From positions 186,001-250,000 of the forward strand of contig NZ_VOLC01000006.1 of assembly GCF_009797935.1 (NCBI RefSeq): a stretch of 64,000 bases of DNA. The letters are read 5' to 3'. Origin of the DNA: Lunatibacter salilacus. Its GTDB lineage: Bacteria > Bacteroidota > Bacteroidia > Cytophagales > Cyclobacteriaceae. The notes below the pieces were generated by a model. The model saw only the letters and a program-made list of their open reading frames with translations. It was not told where the DNA came from and ran no database searches. How positions within the stretch are numbered: position 1 is the first letter of the stretch; every line of letters begins with the position of its first letter. A program made the position numbers and the translations under genes. Of this stretch, positions 35,716 to 45,013 are shown piece after piece.

Positions 35716-36660
35716 ATGAAACATTCAAATCGCTTATTTTTTTATCTGGCACTGTTTTTCATGTCAGGAATAGTCATTTCTTGTAATCAAAAGAAAACCG
35801 CAACAACCTCGGATGGTCAGGAATATACTTATATCCAAGAAGGTACCGAACCACCCAATGACGGTGACTTTATAATCTATCATTTGGCTGTTCAAAACTC
35901 AAATGACAGTACCTTTATCTCCACCAAGGATCAGGGAATGCCCGGATACCTGCAATATTACGACTCCCTCTCAAAGGTTGGTTTTATGGATGAAATCTTC
36001 ATCAACTTAAAAAAGGGAGACAGCATAGTTTTGGAGGCTCCCGCTGCCAAAATTTTCGAAGACAACATACCTCCATTTATACAACAAGATGAAAACATCA
36101 AAATTCAGATAGGAGTAATCGATGTGTTGGATGAGGAAAAAACAATGGCTTATTTCAATGACCTTCAATTAAAGGCCCAGGAAGATGAGGTAGCAAAGGC
36201 TTCTGGCCAGCTTGAGCTTGAAGACAAGGTCATCGAAGAATACGTAAAGGACAATAACCTAAAAGGGACAAAGACTGAGTCCGGCCTTTATTATATCATC
36301 GAAAAAGAAGGAACTGGTCCAGCTATTGAAGAAGGTGATCAGGCATCAGTCCATTATGCCGGTTATTTACTTAACGGGCAGATTTTCGACACAAGCATCA
36401 AAGAAGTGGCCGAAGCTAACGATATTTACAACCCGCAGAGGGACGAAGGCGGAGGATATGGCCCGTTTGACTTACAGGTTGGCGTTGGTCAGGTGATTCC
36501 AGGATGGGATGAAGGGCTGAGTCTACTCAAAAAAGGAGACAAAGCCAAGTTCATCATACCCTCTCCCCTAGCCTACGGCAGCAGAGGAGCCGGTGCGGAT
36601 ATCCCCGCAAATTCCATCTTGATCTTCGACGTTGAGATCATGGATGTGAGCAAGAATTGA
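35716..36660 (+). CDS. FKBP-type peptidyl-prolyl isomerase lipoprotein
   Basis: The 314-residue lipoprotein (lipobox VISCNQ) has an N-terminal FKBP-like domain of degenerate type (about 40-140, GDFIIYHLAVQNSND...KKGDSIVLEAPAAKIF) and a second, complete FKBP domain at about 205-314. The latter has SGLYYIIEKEGTGP, VHYAGYLLNGQIFDTS, VIPGWDEGLSLLKKGDKAKFIIPSPLAYG and NSILIFDVEIMDV, keeping the tryptophan and aromatic pocket. It should assist protein folding in the periplasm. As the third gene of the dehydrogenase operon it may help fold the FG-GAP or dehydrogenase products. Confidence 0.9.
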   Translation: MKHSNRLFFYLALFFMSGIVISCNQKKTATTSDGQEYTYIQEGTEPPNDGDFIIYHLAVQNSNDSTFISTKDQGMPGYLQYYDSLSKVGFMDEIFINLKKGDSIVLEAPAAKIFEDNIPPFIQQDENIKIQIGVIDVLDEEKTMAYFNDLQLKAQEDEVAKASGQLELEDKVIEEYVKDNNLKGTKTESGLYYIIEKEGTGPAIEEGDQASVHYAGYLLNGQIFDTSIKEVAEANDIYNPQRDEGGGYGPFDLQVGVGQVIPGWDEGLSLLKKGDKAKFIIPSPLAYGSRGAGADIPANSILIFDVEIMDVSKN

Positions 36661-37316
36661 TTATCACCCTACGAAGGAATTTTATAACGAACAATTTTAA
36701 AAGGGAACCACAGAGGACTCGAAGGTTTCACAAAGGACACGAAGTTTTTTTAAAGCTTGGTGTTCTTTGTGCCTTCTTTGAGTTCTTTGTGGTCCTTTTT
36801 TTTAAACCACATAGGACACAGTAGTTCACATAGAAATTTTTGAAGTCCGTTGCGTCGGCTGCGCAATCATTGCACCCGTTGCGTGAAAAAAAGGAGCATG
36901 CAGAATTTAAAAAAACTTGGTGTCCTTTGTGCCTACTTTGTGCCCTTCGTGGTCTTTTTTATTGCTTCATAGTTCACATAGAGTTTTAGAAAATCGTTGC
37001 GTCCGTTGCGTGAAAAAAGGAGTATGCGGTATTTTAAAAATCTAATGTCCTTTGTGCCCTTTGTGGCCTTTTTTTTGCCTCATAGTTCACAATATGGTAC
37101 GTAGAGTTTTAGAAAATCGCTGCGTCCGCTGCGCCATCGTTGCGCTCGTTGCGTGAAAAAAGGAGTATGCGGTATATTAAAAATCTTAATGTCCTTTGTG
37201 CCCTTTGTGGCTTTTTTTTGCCTCATAGTTCACAATATGGTACAAAGAGTTTTAGAAAATCGCTGCGTCCGCTGCGCAATCGTTGCGCTCGTTGCGTGAA
37301 AAAGGACTTGACCTTA
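36661..37316. repeat. Tandem and interspersed repeat block
   Basis: About 650 nt without a real gene. It carries the CACATAG repeat near 36801-36840, and then three imperfect tandem units that each begin GAGTTTTAGAAAATCG (starting at 36981, 37104 and 37247; periods 123 and 143 nt, the third only partly present). Each unit holds TGCGTCCG, GTTGCGTGAAAAA and TGTCCTTTGTGCCC. It separates the convergent FKBP and BNR genes. Confidence 0.8.
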
Positions 37317-38708
37317 TCATTCCAGAACATAAAGGTAAAACGCACTAGGTCCAGGCAGGGGTTCGGGGTGGGGTCTGTCCCTGTTTTGAGGCAAGGTTTC
37401 CCACTTCAACAAATAGGTCTTTCCATCTTCCGAAGTTCCTTTATCAGCGGCAGACCTAACTAAAAGACCCGGAAAATCTCCTTCTGGCTTCTGTTCAGCT
37501 ATAAAGGAAGCTGGCTTCAACACCTCTCCAATCGGATTCAATTGCCCATCCAACAGTATAGTTCCCTCCCCGTATTCGACATGCGAATAACCCAATTCGT
37601 AGTTTCCGTCAGACCTTCGCTTAAAATCCCCCAACCTCACCTCAAAGACGATGCTTCCCCTGCCCGAAAACTCCCAGCGGTAATCCCAATCGGTTACTTG
37701 CTTTTCTCTCCATCTGCCATCCTCGATCCAAGTTACGTAAAACTGCAGGTTGCCTTCCTCATCGTATTTGTGAAAGGCCATGATAGGATTTAGCTCTTCA
37801 TCTAAAACTAACTTTGCAGCGAGGTTAATGATCCCCCCGCCCGCAGGAACTGGGGCTACAATGACTGATTTTTGATCGAAGGTTACCGGCATGGGGATCA
37901 TTTTCCCAAAGGCGTTGTACCAACTTTTCATATCCGGGCTTTTGATATAGGAAAGGTCATGGTTGGTTTCACAGTCCGGGGTGTCCCGCCACACCCAATA
38001 CATGTGGTACCAATTGTCTTCTAATAATTCCGGTTGGGACGCATAGGCATTCATCAATCCCTGCCCATCAGTGAGTGGGGAATCTAGCAGTCTTTCCCAA
38101 TTTCCCGATTCCGTGTTGTAGATATTGTAAATCTCGTTACCATTTCCACTTCCACCATCACGATAATGAAATATAAGGTCCCCTTCCTTGGTTGTCATGA
38201 AATTGGGATAGGTACATCTGTCTTCGTTAGTACCCACCATACCCGGCTCCTGGACCAACATTGTAATATCATTAGGTTTGGTAGATTTAAAGTAGGTTAG
38301 CGGGTGTACATGCATATTCCCGGATAAGTGTATATAGCCCTTTTTATCTATCCCAAATGTAACCGAATTATGACTATCCCAACCCAATATGGTGCTTGTG
38401 CCCTTTCCTTCTTCCCTGTCGAAAACAGGCAAGGTATGAAGTTGGAACGTATCGTCTGCTAGGTTCCGCTGACCTACCGTCATGTGCCTGTCTTTATTAT
38501 AATAAGCAATGTACTGTAGATCTCCATGGGTCATCAACGTAAATCCAACGGGGTGTCCGGCCCATACGCTATCTATCAAAATCTTATGTTGAACACTTTT
38601 CTGTTGATCCCTTTCATCCACCACAACCGGCCCTTTGGGAACTCTTTCTCCACAAGATGTCAGTCCAAATACTACAATTCCAAACAGGTAGAATAACCGA
38701 TTTAACAT
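37317..38708 (-). CDS. BNR_4 repeat lipoprotein
   Basis: A 463-residue lipoprotein (lipobox LTSCGE, cysteine near residue 19). The propeller matches the BNR_4 group of sialidase-like or rhamnogalacturonan-associated proteins: TLMTHGDLQYIAYYNKDRHMTVGQR, STILGWDSHNSVTFGIDKKGYIHLSGNMHVHPLTYF, CTYPNFMTTKEGDLIFHYRDGGSGNGNEIYN, HDLSYIKSPDMKSW and ATGG-type spacers. The function is probably glycan hydrolysis or binding on the surface. A related domain forms the N-terminal half of the 55,971-58,046 protein. It follows the GH-D-like gene by 193 nt. Confidence 0.87.
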   Translation of the reverse strand: MLNRLFYLFGIVVFGLTSCGERVPKGPVVVDERDQQKSVQHKILIDSVWAGHPVGFTLMTHGDLQYIAYYNKDRHMTVGQRNLADDTFQLHTLPVFDREEGKGTSTILGWDSHNSVTFGIDKKGYIHLSGNMHVHPLTYFKSTKPNDITMLVQEPGMVGTNEDRCTYPNFMTTKEGDLIFHYRDGGSGNGNEIYNIYNTESGNWERLLDSPLTDGQGLMNAYASQPELLEDNWYHMYWVWRDTPDCETNHDLSYIKSPDMKSWYNAFGKMIPMPVTFDQKSVIVAPVPAGGGIINLAAKLVLDEELNPIMAFHKYDEEGNLQFYVTWIEDGRWREKQVTDWDYRWEFSGRGSIVFEVRLGDFKRRSDGNYELGYSHVEYGEGTILLDGQLNPIGEVLKPASFIAEQKPEGDFPGLLVRSAADKGTSEDGKTYLLKWETLPQNRDRPHPEPLPGPSAFYLYVLE

Positions 38709-38901
38709 ATTTAAGTATAGATGGCTTTTAAAGTAAATAATTTTATATTATTCTAATTTAGTTTATTTTCTTAAAACAAAAAACTGTAATTCAACAAAAA
38801 TGATAATAAATCCACAACTAACAAAAAAGAGTCTTTAGTTCTAAAACCTTATGCCGTCTACTTTTTGGAGGCTGTCCAAAAACGCCATACATACGAAACA
38901 C

Positions 38902-41682
38902 TTAATTTGTAAGGATAGCGTAAGTATGACTTTTCGCTGGAATGGTCACTTCCAACTCTACGGTATAATCTCTGGATATGGTAAGATTGTGATTTTTACC
39001 ATCGCTTGTGGTTAGCATCAGCTTTTTCCCGAGCCCTGTATAGTAAACCGGAACCGTTATGTTGCGGGTTATGCTTTTCTCTAAGGGGTTATAAAGCATT
39101 AGGAAGCCTTTCTCCTCTCCCTTTGGATTAACATGTAGCAAACCATCCCAATCCCTTCCGTCAGGCCGGCGCAGGTGGATGATGTCTGAATCAAGGATCT
39201 CCCTGTGTGTTTTGTAAAAAGACACCCATTGTTCCACCATTCTTTTGGTGCTGTCCGTATCATAAAGCCTCGGCCCACGGTAGCAAGCCTGCACACCTGC
39301 CCCAAACAAGTTGGCCATACGCTGGGAATAATGCGCTAAATGTTCCTCCAAGGGCTCAATCGTAGCCGCAGCTCCTCCCCCCTGATACTCAGTCAGCGGC
39401 ACAAACATCCAACCCATACTGGGAGTCTTGGTCCAAGTGCCGTCATAAATATTCTGTCGCTCAATAATCTCCTGCTGTGCCCGGGGTAGTGACCAGTTCA
39501 CCTCCCTATACCCCATTGCGATCTTTGAAGAACCGTTCATAAAGTACCAATCCGGAACGTTCAAGTAAATGCCTTTCGATCGGCACCAGGCATACAGGTC
39601 ACTGATAATTCGGTGCTGATTCCACTGGGAATCTTCCAAGCCTTTATGACCGGGATGGTCGTGGGAGGCACAGATGTCGCCGGGGTAATTCCCATCATGC
39701 TCAATGATATCGAGGCCTGTAGCTTCATACATTTCCCTGATCCTTCTAAAATATTCGATACCCCATTCGGACGCCAAACAGGGCGAGTTTCCGTATTTGG
39801 CAATACCGCCGGGCTTGCCTGTCGCCGGGTTAATAATATCATGTTCCTCGCTGATCGAACGGCTGGCGAGCAAGGAATATCCACCAAGGGCAATCCCTTT
39901 TTCGTGTGCATACTTGGCCAATTCTTCCATCTTCCGATAATAGGCTGTATCTCCTGTTTCCATATCGAAACCACTGCCGAATGTCATGATCGCCATTTCA
40001 AAACCTACCTCAGCAGACTGGTCTATCGCCAATTTTACCGATTCGGGATCGGCTTTTCGCACGTGCATGAGGATGGGGTTTTCCGTTACCCAAGGGGAAA
40101 CGGTCCGATACATTTTTCGGATAGACAAGCCCTTGCGCTCTTTGTCAAAGGAATCAAAAAACAGCTCCCAGGTGCGGAAGGATTCAAAAGTGCTTCCTGG
40201 CGCCACCTCCTGGGCAGGACCATAACTTGGATGAACTTCCAAAAGTGCCGGCGTTTCCAATGCGTAATTTACCTGAGAGGTGAAGGAAGGATCCTTTTTC
40301 CAATGTACCGTACTCTTGTTGGATTCCCTATTCCCCATGGAACCAAAGGCAAAATCTGTCTCTACATGGATATTCGGTAGCTCCCAGCGCTCCTCCCCTT
40401 CTACACTGGATTCACCCTCTACAACAGCCAATACCTCACTGACAAACTTGTCCACCCTAACTGGTTTATCCGACTTGTTTGTATAGGTAATCCACTTGGA
40501 CATCAGGGGAAGGCCGTCATACAGTTCATAGTGTACCGTCACCTGCGAACTTCCCGATCCTCTTTCCATTCCAGATTGCTGATGCGATTCACCAAAAAAC
40601 TCTACATACTCCACCTTTCCACGTTCTGTATTGCCCAATTCAATCCCATCTGAATTACCACCAGATCTGTCACTCTTACCAACTCGGACTGCATTCGGCC
40701 TACCTGATACTTGCACCTCTGCTAAATCATTCCAATTGGTACCGTCTTCAGAAATAGACCCAACGACTTTGCTTTCAGTAAGCTCCAGCTTCAAATAATA
40801 GGATCGGCCTTCATCTATCTCCCCAAGTTCCTGCTCACTTTTACCATCCCAGAAGCCTACTGTTCCTTTTCCAGGTCGAAGGTTGATCTTTATATTTTTA
40901 TCAGAAAAAACGAACACCAATCCTGCCCCCCAGCTAGTACTCTTGTCCGTACCGGGATTTATTCTGCCGATCACACCCTTTGCGTCCTGCGGAAAAGGAC
41001 GTTCCGCAAAAACGGAAGCCTGTTCATCAGCCATGATTTCTCCGGGTTTACCCTCATTGAAAAAGGAATTCCTTGGATTGCTTTCGCTGGCATAAATTTC
41101 CCAACCGCTTTCCAACTTGCTAAATTCATCTGAGTAAACAGATGTCCTAGAACTGCTCTTACCTACAGCTATCGGGGATGTAAATGTAATGGCCAGCTCC
41201 TTCCCTTTGGGCGGCCAAACAGCATCCGCAGGCATCCACTCCGGACGCTTTTTCCATGCCATGCGGGGACGGATATCCTTTATTTCATACGTTGCAAACT
41301 GAAATGCCTCCTCATCATTAAGCAACCCGTCTTTCCATTCTTCCAAAAGGTAATTCTGAATGGGCTGCCCAACAAGCCCGCCAATTGGAAACTCCTCGCC
41401 GTCCAAGGTAATTTTAGCTTCAGGCCGTACGGAACGAAGATAGGTTTCTCCGGTAACCAAGTTGTTCAGACCTACGGTGGCAAAATTCGGGGATATACGA
41501 AACCGTCGCTCCAACAGTCCATTGGACATGACCAACTCCTTGCCGTCCTCAGACATATCTACTGCAGAGGTGTATCTGCTTCCATCAATCAGCCAATCGA
41601 GTGATTGCTTGTCTAAAGGAGCAGGTGAAGAACAGGAAATAAGGTAAGTGATGGCCAAAAGGAATAATTGGATCCGCTTCAT
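38902..41682 (-). CDS. Large GH-D/alpha-galactosidase-like hydrolase lipoprotein with inserted sandwich domain
   Basis: The protein of about 926 residues (from ATG 41680-41682; lipobox LISCSS) has an N-terminal sandwich split by an insert of about 150 residues (SDEFSKLESGWEIYASESN...GKVEYVEFFG) resembling a laminin-G/DUF1961-type domain. The C-terminal TIM barrel shows ENPILMHVRKADPE, GGYSLLASRSI, DIIEHDGNYPGDICASHDHPGH, YLNVPDWYF and YDGTWTKTPSMGWMFVP, in keeping with clan GH-D (GH27/36-like), where the aspartate in DIIEHDG would be the nucleophile. Family assignment is tentative. An earlier ATG (41742) would add 20 residues that break the signal peptide, so I prefer 41682. Confidence 0.75.
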   Translation of the reverse strand: MKRIQLFLLAITYLISCSSPAPLDKQSLDWLIDGSRYTSAVDMSEDGKELVMSNGLLERRFRISPNFATVGLNNLVTGETYLRSVRPEAKITLDGEEFPIGGLVGQPIQNYLLEEWKDGLLNDEEAFQFATYEIKDIRPRMAWKKRPEWMPADAVWPPKGKELAITFTSPIAVGKSSSRTSVYSDEFSKLESGWEIYASESNPRNSFFNEGKPGEIMADEQASVFAERPFPQDAKGVIGRINPGTDKSTSWGAGLVFVFSDKNIKINLRPGKGTVGFWDGKSEQELGEIDEGRSYYLKLELTESKVVGSISEDGTNWNDLAEVQVSGRPNAVRVGKSDRSGGNSDGIELGNTERGKVEYVEFFGESHQQSGMERGSGSSQVTVHYELYDGLPLMSKWITYTNKSDKPVRVDKFVSEVLAVVEGESSVEGEERWELPNIHVETDFAFGSMGNRESNKSTVHWKKDPSFTSQVNYALETPALLEVHPSYGPAQEVAPGSTFESFRTWELFFDSFDKERKGLSIRKMYRTVSPWVTENPILMHVRKADPESVKLAIDQSAEVGFEMAIMTFGSGFDMETGDTAYYRKMEELAKYAHEKGIALGGYSLLASRSISEEHDIINPATGKPGGIAKYGNSPCLASEWGIEYFRRIREMYEATGLDIIEHDGNYPGDICASHDHPGHKGLEDSQWNQHRIISDLYAWCRSKGIYLNVPDWYFMNGSSKIAMGYREVNWSLPRAQQEIIERQNIYDGTWTKTPSMGWMFVPLTEYQGGGAAATIEPLEEHLAHYSQRMANLFGAGVQACYRGPRLYDTDSTKRMVEQWVSFYKTHREILDSDIIHLRRPDGRDWDGLLHVNPKGEEKGFLMLYNPLEKSITRNITVPVYYTGLGKKLMLTTSDGKNHNLTISRDYTVELEVTIPAKSHTYAILTN

Positions 41683-42097
41683 GTAAATTTGGGTGAGTGG
41701 TTGGAAAGAAAGTAAAAATATGGGAATATTTTCTTTTACCAACTTTTTTTATGTGAGTTAATGGGTTGATGGGTTGATAAGTTTATAAGTCTATGGGTTT
41801 ATAGGTTTATAGGTTTATGCGTTTATGGGTCAATTTGACGCTTTCCCGAAAAATATTGACCCGTCCAATTCCAGTATTTCGGCCGTAGGCCATATTTCTA
41901 CCTTATTTCCACTATATTTCAATTTCGTTATTTCCACCTTATTTCAATTCTCCCTAATATCCATCAATATCTAGTATCAATGAATATTCAATATTTCGGC
42001 CGTAGGCCATATTTCTACTATATTTCAACCATATTTCCCTTGAATAATATCCAAAATCTAGTTAAAATGTATTACAGGTCATTAAAATATAAACACA
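41683..42097. other. Repeat-rich intergenic region
   Basis: No gene. Contains simple repeats (GTTTATAGGTTTATAGGTTTA at about 41798-41818) and two copies of the TTTCGGCCGTAGGCCATA family, at 41877-41899 and 41993-42015, plus TATTTCAA-type AT-rich words and the sequence CAATATCTAG repeated in variants. Confidence 0.75.
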
Positions 42098-43093
42098 TCA
42101 TACCACCCGACTTTTTGTCTGCCAGAGATCGGCATTATCTCCCAAGACCACCTTTAAGGGTTGGGTGACTTCATTAAGTTTGTCAATCACTTGCTGAGAT
42201 AAGTTCACAGTCAGCACTTCCATATTTTTCCTTACCTGAGCCGGATTTCTGCCTCCCGCTATAACTCCCCCAACTCCCTCTTGGGATAAAAGCCAAGCCA
42301 AGCTCAAGCTGCCCATGGATATGTTTAAATCCAAGGCAACCTCTTCGATTTCGGCAATGGTTTTGAAGGTGAGGTCCTCACAACCGTCCTCCTGATGTCT
42401 GGATTGGGAACGGTCCTTGGTAAAGTGCCGGGTTCTTGCCCGGTCATCCGGCACTGATTCCGGCGTGGTGAATTTTCCTGTCAGCAATCCCTGCATAATG
42501 GGTGAATAGCATAATATGGGAATATTTTCCTCTACACATTTTGGAAGTATGCTATATTCAATTGCTCTAAACAGCAGGTTATAGGCCATTTGGTTGGAAC
42601 TTACCGAAAACCCAAGGGACTTGCATGCCTCAAGACTTTCTGAACCAAAATTCGACACGCCATACGCACGGATTTTTCCAGATTGTTTCAATTTATCCAA
42701 GGCCTCCAAGGTATCCTCCAAGGGTATTTCGGGATTGGGCCAGTGGAGTTGGTAGAGGTCTATATAATCGGTTTGGAGGTTTTTCAGCCCCCGTTCGCAG
42801 GCATTTATTACGTTATCGGGAGCAAAATCCTGGGGCCCAACTTTGGAGGCGATGATTATATTATTACGTTCTCCCTTTAGGGCTTTTGCGAGTAAATTCT
42901 CTGAGGCACCGTTACCATACGCTTCGGCGGTATCAAAACAGGTAATTCCCAAATCATAGGCCTCCTTAATGGCATCTAGGGAATCACGTTCTTCCTGATG
43001 TCCCCAGTTAAATCCCCCGACTATGGCCCAGCAGCCAAAAATCATCCGTGAAATTTCAAAATCTGTATGGGGTAGTTTTATTTTCGTGTTCAT
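42098..43093 (-). CDS. Aldo/keto reductase
   Basis: A 331-residue (from ATG 43091-43093) TIM-barrel aldo/keto reductase. The catalytic residues can be placed: Asp and Tyr in ITCFDTAEAYGNGASE, Lys in IIIASKVG, His in DLYQLHWPNPE. GVSNFGSE and GGVIAGGRNPAQVRKNMEVL form the NADPH-binding end. It reduces sugar or keto-steroid type carbonyls with NADPH in the cytoplasm. An upstream ATG would add 33 residues without family similarity. It could process keto-sugars taken up from the oxidation pathway, which is inference only. The SGNH esterase gene lies upstream by 134 nt on the same strand. Confidence 0.9.
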   Translation of the reverse strand: MNTKIKLPHTDFEISRMIFGCWAIVGGFNWGHQEERDSLDAIKEAYDLGITCFDTAEAYGNGASENLLAKALKGERNNIIIASKVGPQDFAPDNVINACERGLKNLQTDYIDLYQLHWPNPEIPLEDTLEALDKLKQSGKIRAYGVSNFGSESLEACKSLGFSVSSNQMAYNLLFRAIEYSILPKCVEENIPILCYSPIMQGLLTGKFTTPESVPDDRARTRHFTKDRSQSRHQEDGCEDLTFKTIAEIEEVALDLNISMGSLSLAWLLSQEGVGGVIAGGRNPAQVRKNMEVLTVNLSQQVIDKLNEVTQPLKVVLGDNADLWQTKSRVV

Positions 43094-43226
43094 AGTAAGG
43101 ATAAAATTAATAAAAGGTAGTATATGGGTTTGGTACAAATATAAAAGTTCCATAGAGAAAAGAAGGGAAAAGCTACCCTTTATCTGAATCAATATTGACT
43201 TAAGAATGAAAACTCACTGTCACTCA

Positions 43227-43910
43227 TCATTTGAAATGAGCCAAAAATCCCGCAATAAAAGCCGCTTGTTTTGCCCTAACCTCCTCACCATAATGGACAT
43301 GATCTATAAAGATATCTTCACCCAAATTTTTGGTGAACTGATATAAATCGATAATGGGCACCTCTCTGGAACGGAAAATAGCATCTGCCGCCTCATTATA
43401 CGCTTCCAAGTCCGCCGCAAACCGGTGGAAAGACTGCTGCCTGCTGTTATGCTGTTCATCATCCACCGGGGTAGTCCGAACCCAAACCAATTTAATGCCT
43501 CTAGATGTCAAGAGATCGAAAATTTCAACGAGATTACTTTTGTAGGTATCGAGAGATACTTGCTTTTCGGTGGTGCCTATCGGCGTTTTTATATCGTGTA
43601 ATCCACAATTTAGCACTAATACATCCGGCTTGAAATTGGGATCCTCAAGCTTGATTTTCACATAATCCAAAACCATCCCGGAATCTCCACCATTCGCTCC
43701 TGCAGGATTGTCCAAATTAGCGGATGACTGACCGTCATCCCGCTTCCGGTCATATTCAAAAACCCCCTGAAGATACTGTTCCAAATACGGCCCATACTGG
43801 ATTGAAATGCTGTCTCCTATCACGAATACAGAAGGGAGAGAAAGCTGGATTTGTGCGGAAAGCAGGCCAACCAATAAAACAATAACCGCAGGTATCTTGA
43901 ATTTGGACAT
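43227..43910 (-). CDS. SGNH/GDSL hydrolase, secreted esterase
   Basis: A 227-residue protein with a hydrophobic N-terminal segment (about 5-20). Block I is VFVIGDSISIQYGPYLEQYL with the nucleophile serine in GDSI; block III, usually GxND, reads NCGLHD; block V is DHVHYGEEV, supplying aspartate and histidine. The shape matches carbohydrate acetylesterases and rhamnogalacturonan acetylesterase-like proteins. It probably removes acetyl groups from polysaccharide or oligosaccharide in the periplasm. The GLHD change at the oxyanion-hole asparagine is noteworthy and may affect activity. Confidence 0.85.
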   Translation of the reverse strand: MSKFKIPAVIVLLVGLLSAQIQLSLPSVFVIGDSISIQYGPYLEQYLQGVFEYDRKRDDGQSSANLDNPAGANGGDSGMVLDYVKIKLEDPNFKPDVLVLNCGLHDIKTPIGTTEKQVSLDTYKSNLVEIFDLLTSRGIKLVWVRTTPVDDEQHNSRQQSFHRFAADLEAYNEAADAIFRSREVPIIDLYQFTKNLGEDIFIDHVHYGEEVRAKQAAFIAGFLAHFK

Positions 43911-44158
43911 AGGAATTTATTAAGGAGGTAAGTTATAAAAATTCTATTAAATCGTCGTCTTACGTTGATAGTAAACCCAGTGATGCAATTAATTACAAAT
44001 TAAAAATTGCGGATTACGAATTGGCAATTACACATTATTATTTAATCTAGTACATAAATCCCTTCTAGGTCTATGCAAAATTCCCTATAATTCATTATTT
44101 TCACCCTCGAACTTAAGTGTTCAACATTTTCAATTTTCTACTTTTAATTTTTCACCCC

Positions 44159-45013
44159 ATGGACCGGAAAGCACGTAACATAAACCCCTTTACGGATTTC
44201 GGCTTCAAAAAGCTTTTTGGCGAAGAGGTTACCAAAGACCTGCTTTTGGATTTCATCAACTCCGTCCTGGAGGGGGTGGCGGATCCCGTTGTGGAACTTT
44301 CCTTTTCCAAAAACGAACACTTGGGCCAACTGGAATTAGACCGCCATGTGGTTTTCGACATCTACTGCATGACAGGCCGGGGAGAACGAATCATCGTGGA
44401 GATGCAAAAGGCTTTTCAAGTCAACATGAAAGACAGGTCGCTTTACTACACCACTTTTGCCATACAGGAACAGGCGATAAAAGGGGCTTGGGATTTTTCG
44501 TTAAAAGCGGTATATTGTATCTCGGTACTGGACTTCAAACTTTCCGGTGAACAGGACAACGGAAATTATCTCCACCGGGTGGGAATGGTAGATCTGCTGT
44601 CAGGGAAACTGTTCAGTAACAAGCTGCATTTTATCTATTTGGAAGTTCCCAAGTTCCTGAAAAAACAGGAAGAATTGGAAACCAAATTCGACAAATGGAT
44701 GTATGTGTTAAAAAACCTCGAATATTTGGAAAGACTTCCCGGGGCGATTCAGGAAAAGATATTCTCAAAAGTTATGGAAATGGCAGAATTGGTAAATTTG
44801 GAAAAGAAGGATCGGAAGGCCTACGAGGAGAGCCTCAAAAATTACCGAGACTTGAAGAATGCATTGGACGCTAGCGAAGCGATGGGGATCGAGAAGGGAA
44901 TAAGGGAAACTGTGGTTAAGTTTTTCAAGGCAGGTGTCTCACTCGAATTGATTTCACAGGCACTTGGCATGGGGATCGAGGAAATTAAGGGTATTTTGAA
45001 GGATGTAAGATGA
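44159..45013 (+). CDS. Rpn family recombination-promoting nuclease (PD-(D/E)XK)
   Basis: A 284-residue protein from ATG 44159 (an upstream GTG would add 14 residues). It starts KARNINPFTDFGFKKLFGEE, the typical N terminus of the Rpn/YhgA transposase-related nucleases. The active site DIYCMTGRGERIIVEMQKAF supplies D, E-x-Q of the PD-(D/E)XK fold. A C-terminal helical region has EKGIRETVVKFFKAGVSLELISQALG, resembling the helix-turn-helix-like end of this family. Rpn proteins promote RecA-independent recombination in E. coli. It is isolated and both flanks carry AT-rich repeats in opposite orientation, consistent with a mobile or duplicating element. Confidence 0.88.
   Translation: MDRKARNINPFTDFGFKKLFGEEVTKDLLLDFINSVLEGVADPVVELSFSKNEHLGQLELDRHVVFDIYCMTGRGERIIVEMQKAFQVNMKDRSLYYTTFAIQEQAIKGAWDFSLKAVYCISVLDFKLSGEQDNGNYLHRVGMVDLLSGKLFSNKLHFIYLEVPKFLKKQEELETKFDKWMYVLKNLEYLERLPGAIQEKIFSKVMEMAELVNLEKKDRKAYEESLKNYRDLKNALDASEAMGIEKGIRETVVKFFKAGVSLELISQALGMGIEEIKGILKDVR

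Noticed and set aside
31388-36660. Classical SusC/SusD polysaccharide utilisation locus
   Set aside because: No TonB-dependent SusC receptor or SusD lipoprotein gene is present anywhere in the window, despite the many carbohydrate-active proteins.
36981-37305. CRISPR array
   Set aside because: The tandem units are 123-143 nt, imperfect, and have no short exact repeats separated by unique spacers; no cas gene is in the window.
37140-37463. A plus-strand frame across the tandem repeat block
   Set aside because: The sequence is mostly repeat-derived (repeated MRSLREK/RNRCARC words) and extends into the BNR gene in antisense.
39613-40380. A 255-codon plus-strand frame in the GH-D-like gene
   Set aside because: Antisense to a strongly supported gene with signal peptide and conserved barrel motifs; the translated product is low in recognisable sequence.
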